A stretch of DNA of 64,000 nt from Urophycis tenuis (Eukaryota > Chordata > Actinopteri > Gadiformes > Phycidae), in NCBI GenBank assembly GCA_036785325.1, contig JAXIVH010000008.1, forward strand, positions 13,741,315 to 13,805,314, written 5' to 3'. Below, one piece after another: positions 63,441-64,000 of the stretch. The position numbers and the translations under genes are program-made. The first letter of the stretch is position 1. Each line of letters begins with the position of its first letter. Under the pieces are notes generated by a model, which searched no databases, was not told the origin of the DNA, and worked only from the letters and a program-made list of their open reading frames with translations.

Positions 63441-64000
63441 ATGTCCCGTGTGTGTATGGGGTCAGTGACAAGCACAATAGTGGTAGCCATTAAGGACCAT
63501 TGCATCCATTAACAGGGGTATTTATAGTGGAGCAACGGCGCATCAGCACAGTGCAGCTGTCGCAAGAAAGAATTCAGATTTGCATAGAGTTGTTTCTTAA
63601 AGGTCCCTTTTGAGACTCCCGTTTATCTTCGAATGTGAATGGATGGTTTGGATGATCGAACATCATGCCACATTAGGCCAAACCAGGCAGTGATTAAAAA
63701 GTCCAAGCTTAATGGAAGATGACAGATTGTGAGCATTAATAAAGGACCTGCTCCTGCTGTTTTGCTGCATAGTTCGTCTACATTCTGTGAGAGTTGAAGT
63801 CTCCATCTCAGGATGGGTAGGTAGACAGTGTGCATATTCATTTATCCTTTTGCCATTTTGCCATTTTGCATTTTGCATTTTACATGGCTTGATATGCTGC
63901 ATGGCGATAACCCACAAATTCAATGTATAGCAACAGGGGGGGGGCAGACAACCTTAAATAGCAAAAAAAATGCATTTGTGTGAGATTTAAAGGTCATGCA

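Larger units (their letters stand above)
60647..64000 (+). other. kif5a intron 1 (to window end)
   Basis: No further kinesin exon (for example one with GQTSSGKTHTM) is visible in 3.35 kb. The stretch holds a (CA)n block at 61.50-61.67 kb, C and G runs near 62,799-62,817 and 62,970-62,994, and a (TG)n at 63.30-63.44 kb. Confidence 0.65.

Overview
The window is vertebrate nuclear DNA, almost certainly from a ray-finned (teleost) fish. The evidence is multi-exon GT-AG genes, introns dense in microsatellites, tRNA-derived SINE copies, a fish-type LINE tail, and gene order matching the conserved block on human 12q13. The very high density of (TG)n, (CT)n and homopolymer runs, some inside coding sequence, recalls cod-like fishes; that is only a suspicion.

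Layout, left to right: (1) about 3.1-8.4 kb, minus strand: the first five coding exons of a Rho GTPase-activating protein of the ARHGAP9 type (SH3 then WW). The PH and RhoGAP part lies beyond the left edge. A tRNA-Thr(UGU) gene sits in the adjoining intron region. (2) About 8.4-18.2 kb: intergenic or leader-intron DNA with repeats and a 282-bp hAT-type MITE; at 18.17-18.25 kb an unassigned minus-strand exon. (3) 18.86-38.58 kb, plus strand: a complete 22-exon cytosolic methionyl-tRNA synthetase gene (mars1). All splice phases close and give 930 residues. (4) 40.28-43.7 kb, minus strand: ddit3 (CHOP), tail-to-tail with mars1, with a spliced 33-codon upstream ORF, a TATA box and a C/EBP-ATF element. 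(5) 44-50 kb: intergenic, with no coding exon seen. (6) 50.08-59.49 kb, minus strand: complete dctn2 (dynamitin), 14 exons, 403 residues, plus a candidate 6-nt microexon. (7) 60.52-60.65 kb, plus strand: the first coding exon of a kinesin-1 heavy chain gene (kif5a type), carrying two offsetting 1-nt indels that create an in-frame stop. The rest of kif5a lies off the right edge.

Functional links: MARS1 charges tRNA-Met and is a known integrated-stress-response target; DDIT3/CHOP is a terminal transcription factor of the same response. Both have a TGATGCAA-type element upstream. DCTN2 (dynein-dynactin) and KIF5A (kinesin-1) are opposite-direction microtubule transport components with starts 1.0 kb apart in divergent orientation. 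I see no wholly new system. The best leads are the ddit3 uORF and promoter, the large low-complexity insertion in the CHOP basic region, the kif5a indel pair, the dctn2 microexon, and the unidentified exon at 18.2 kb.
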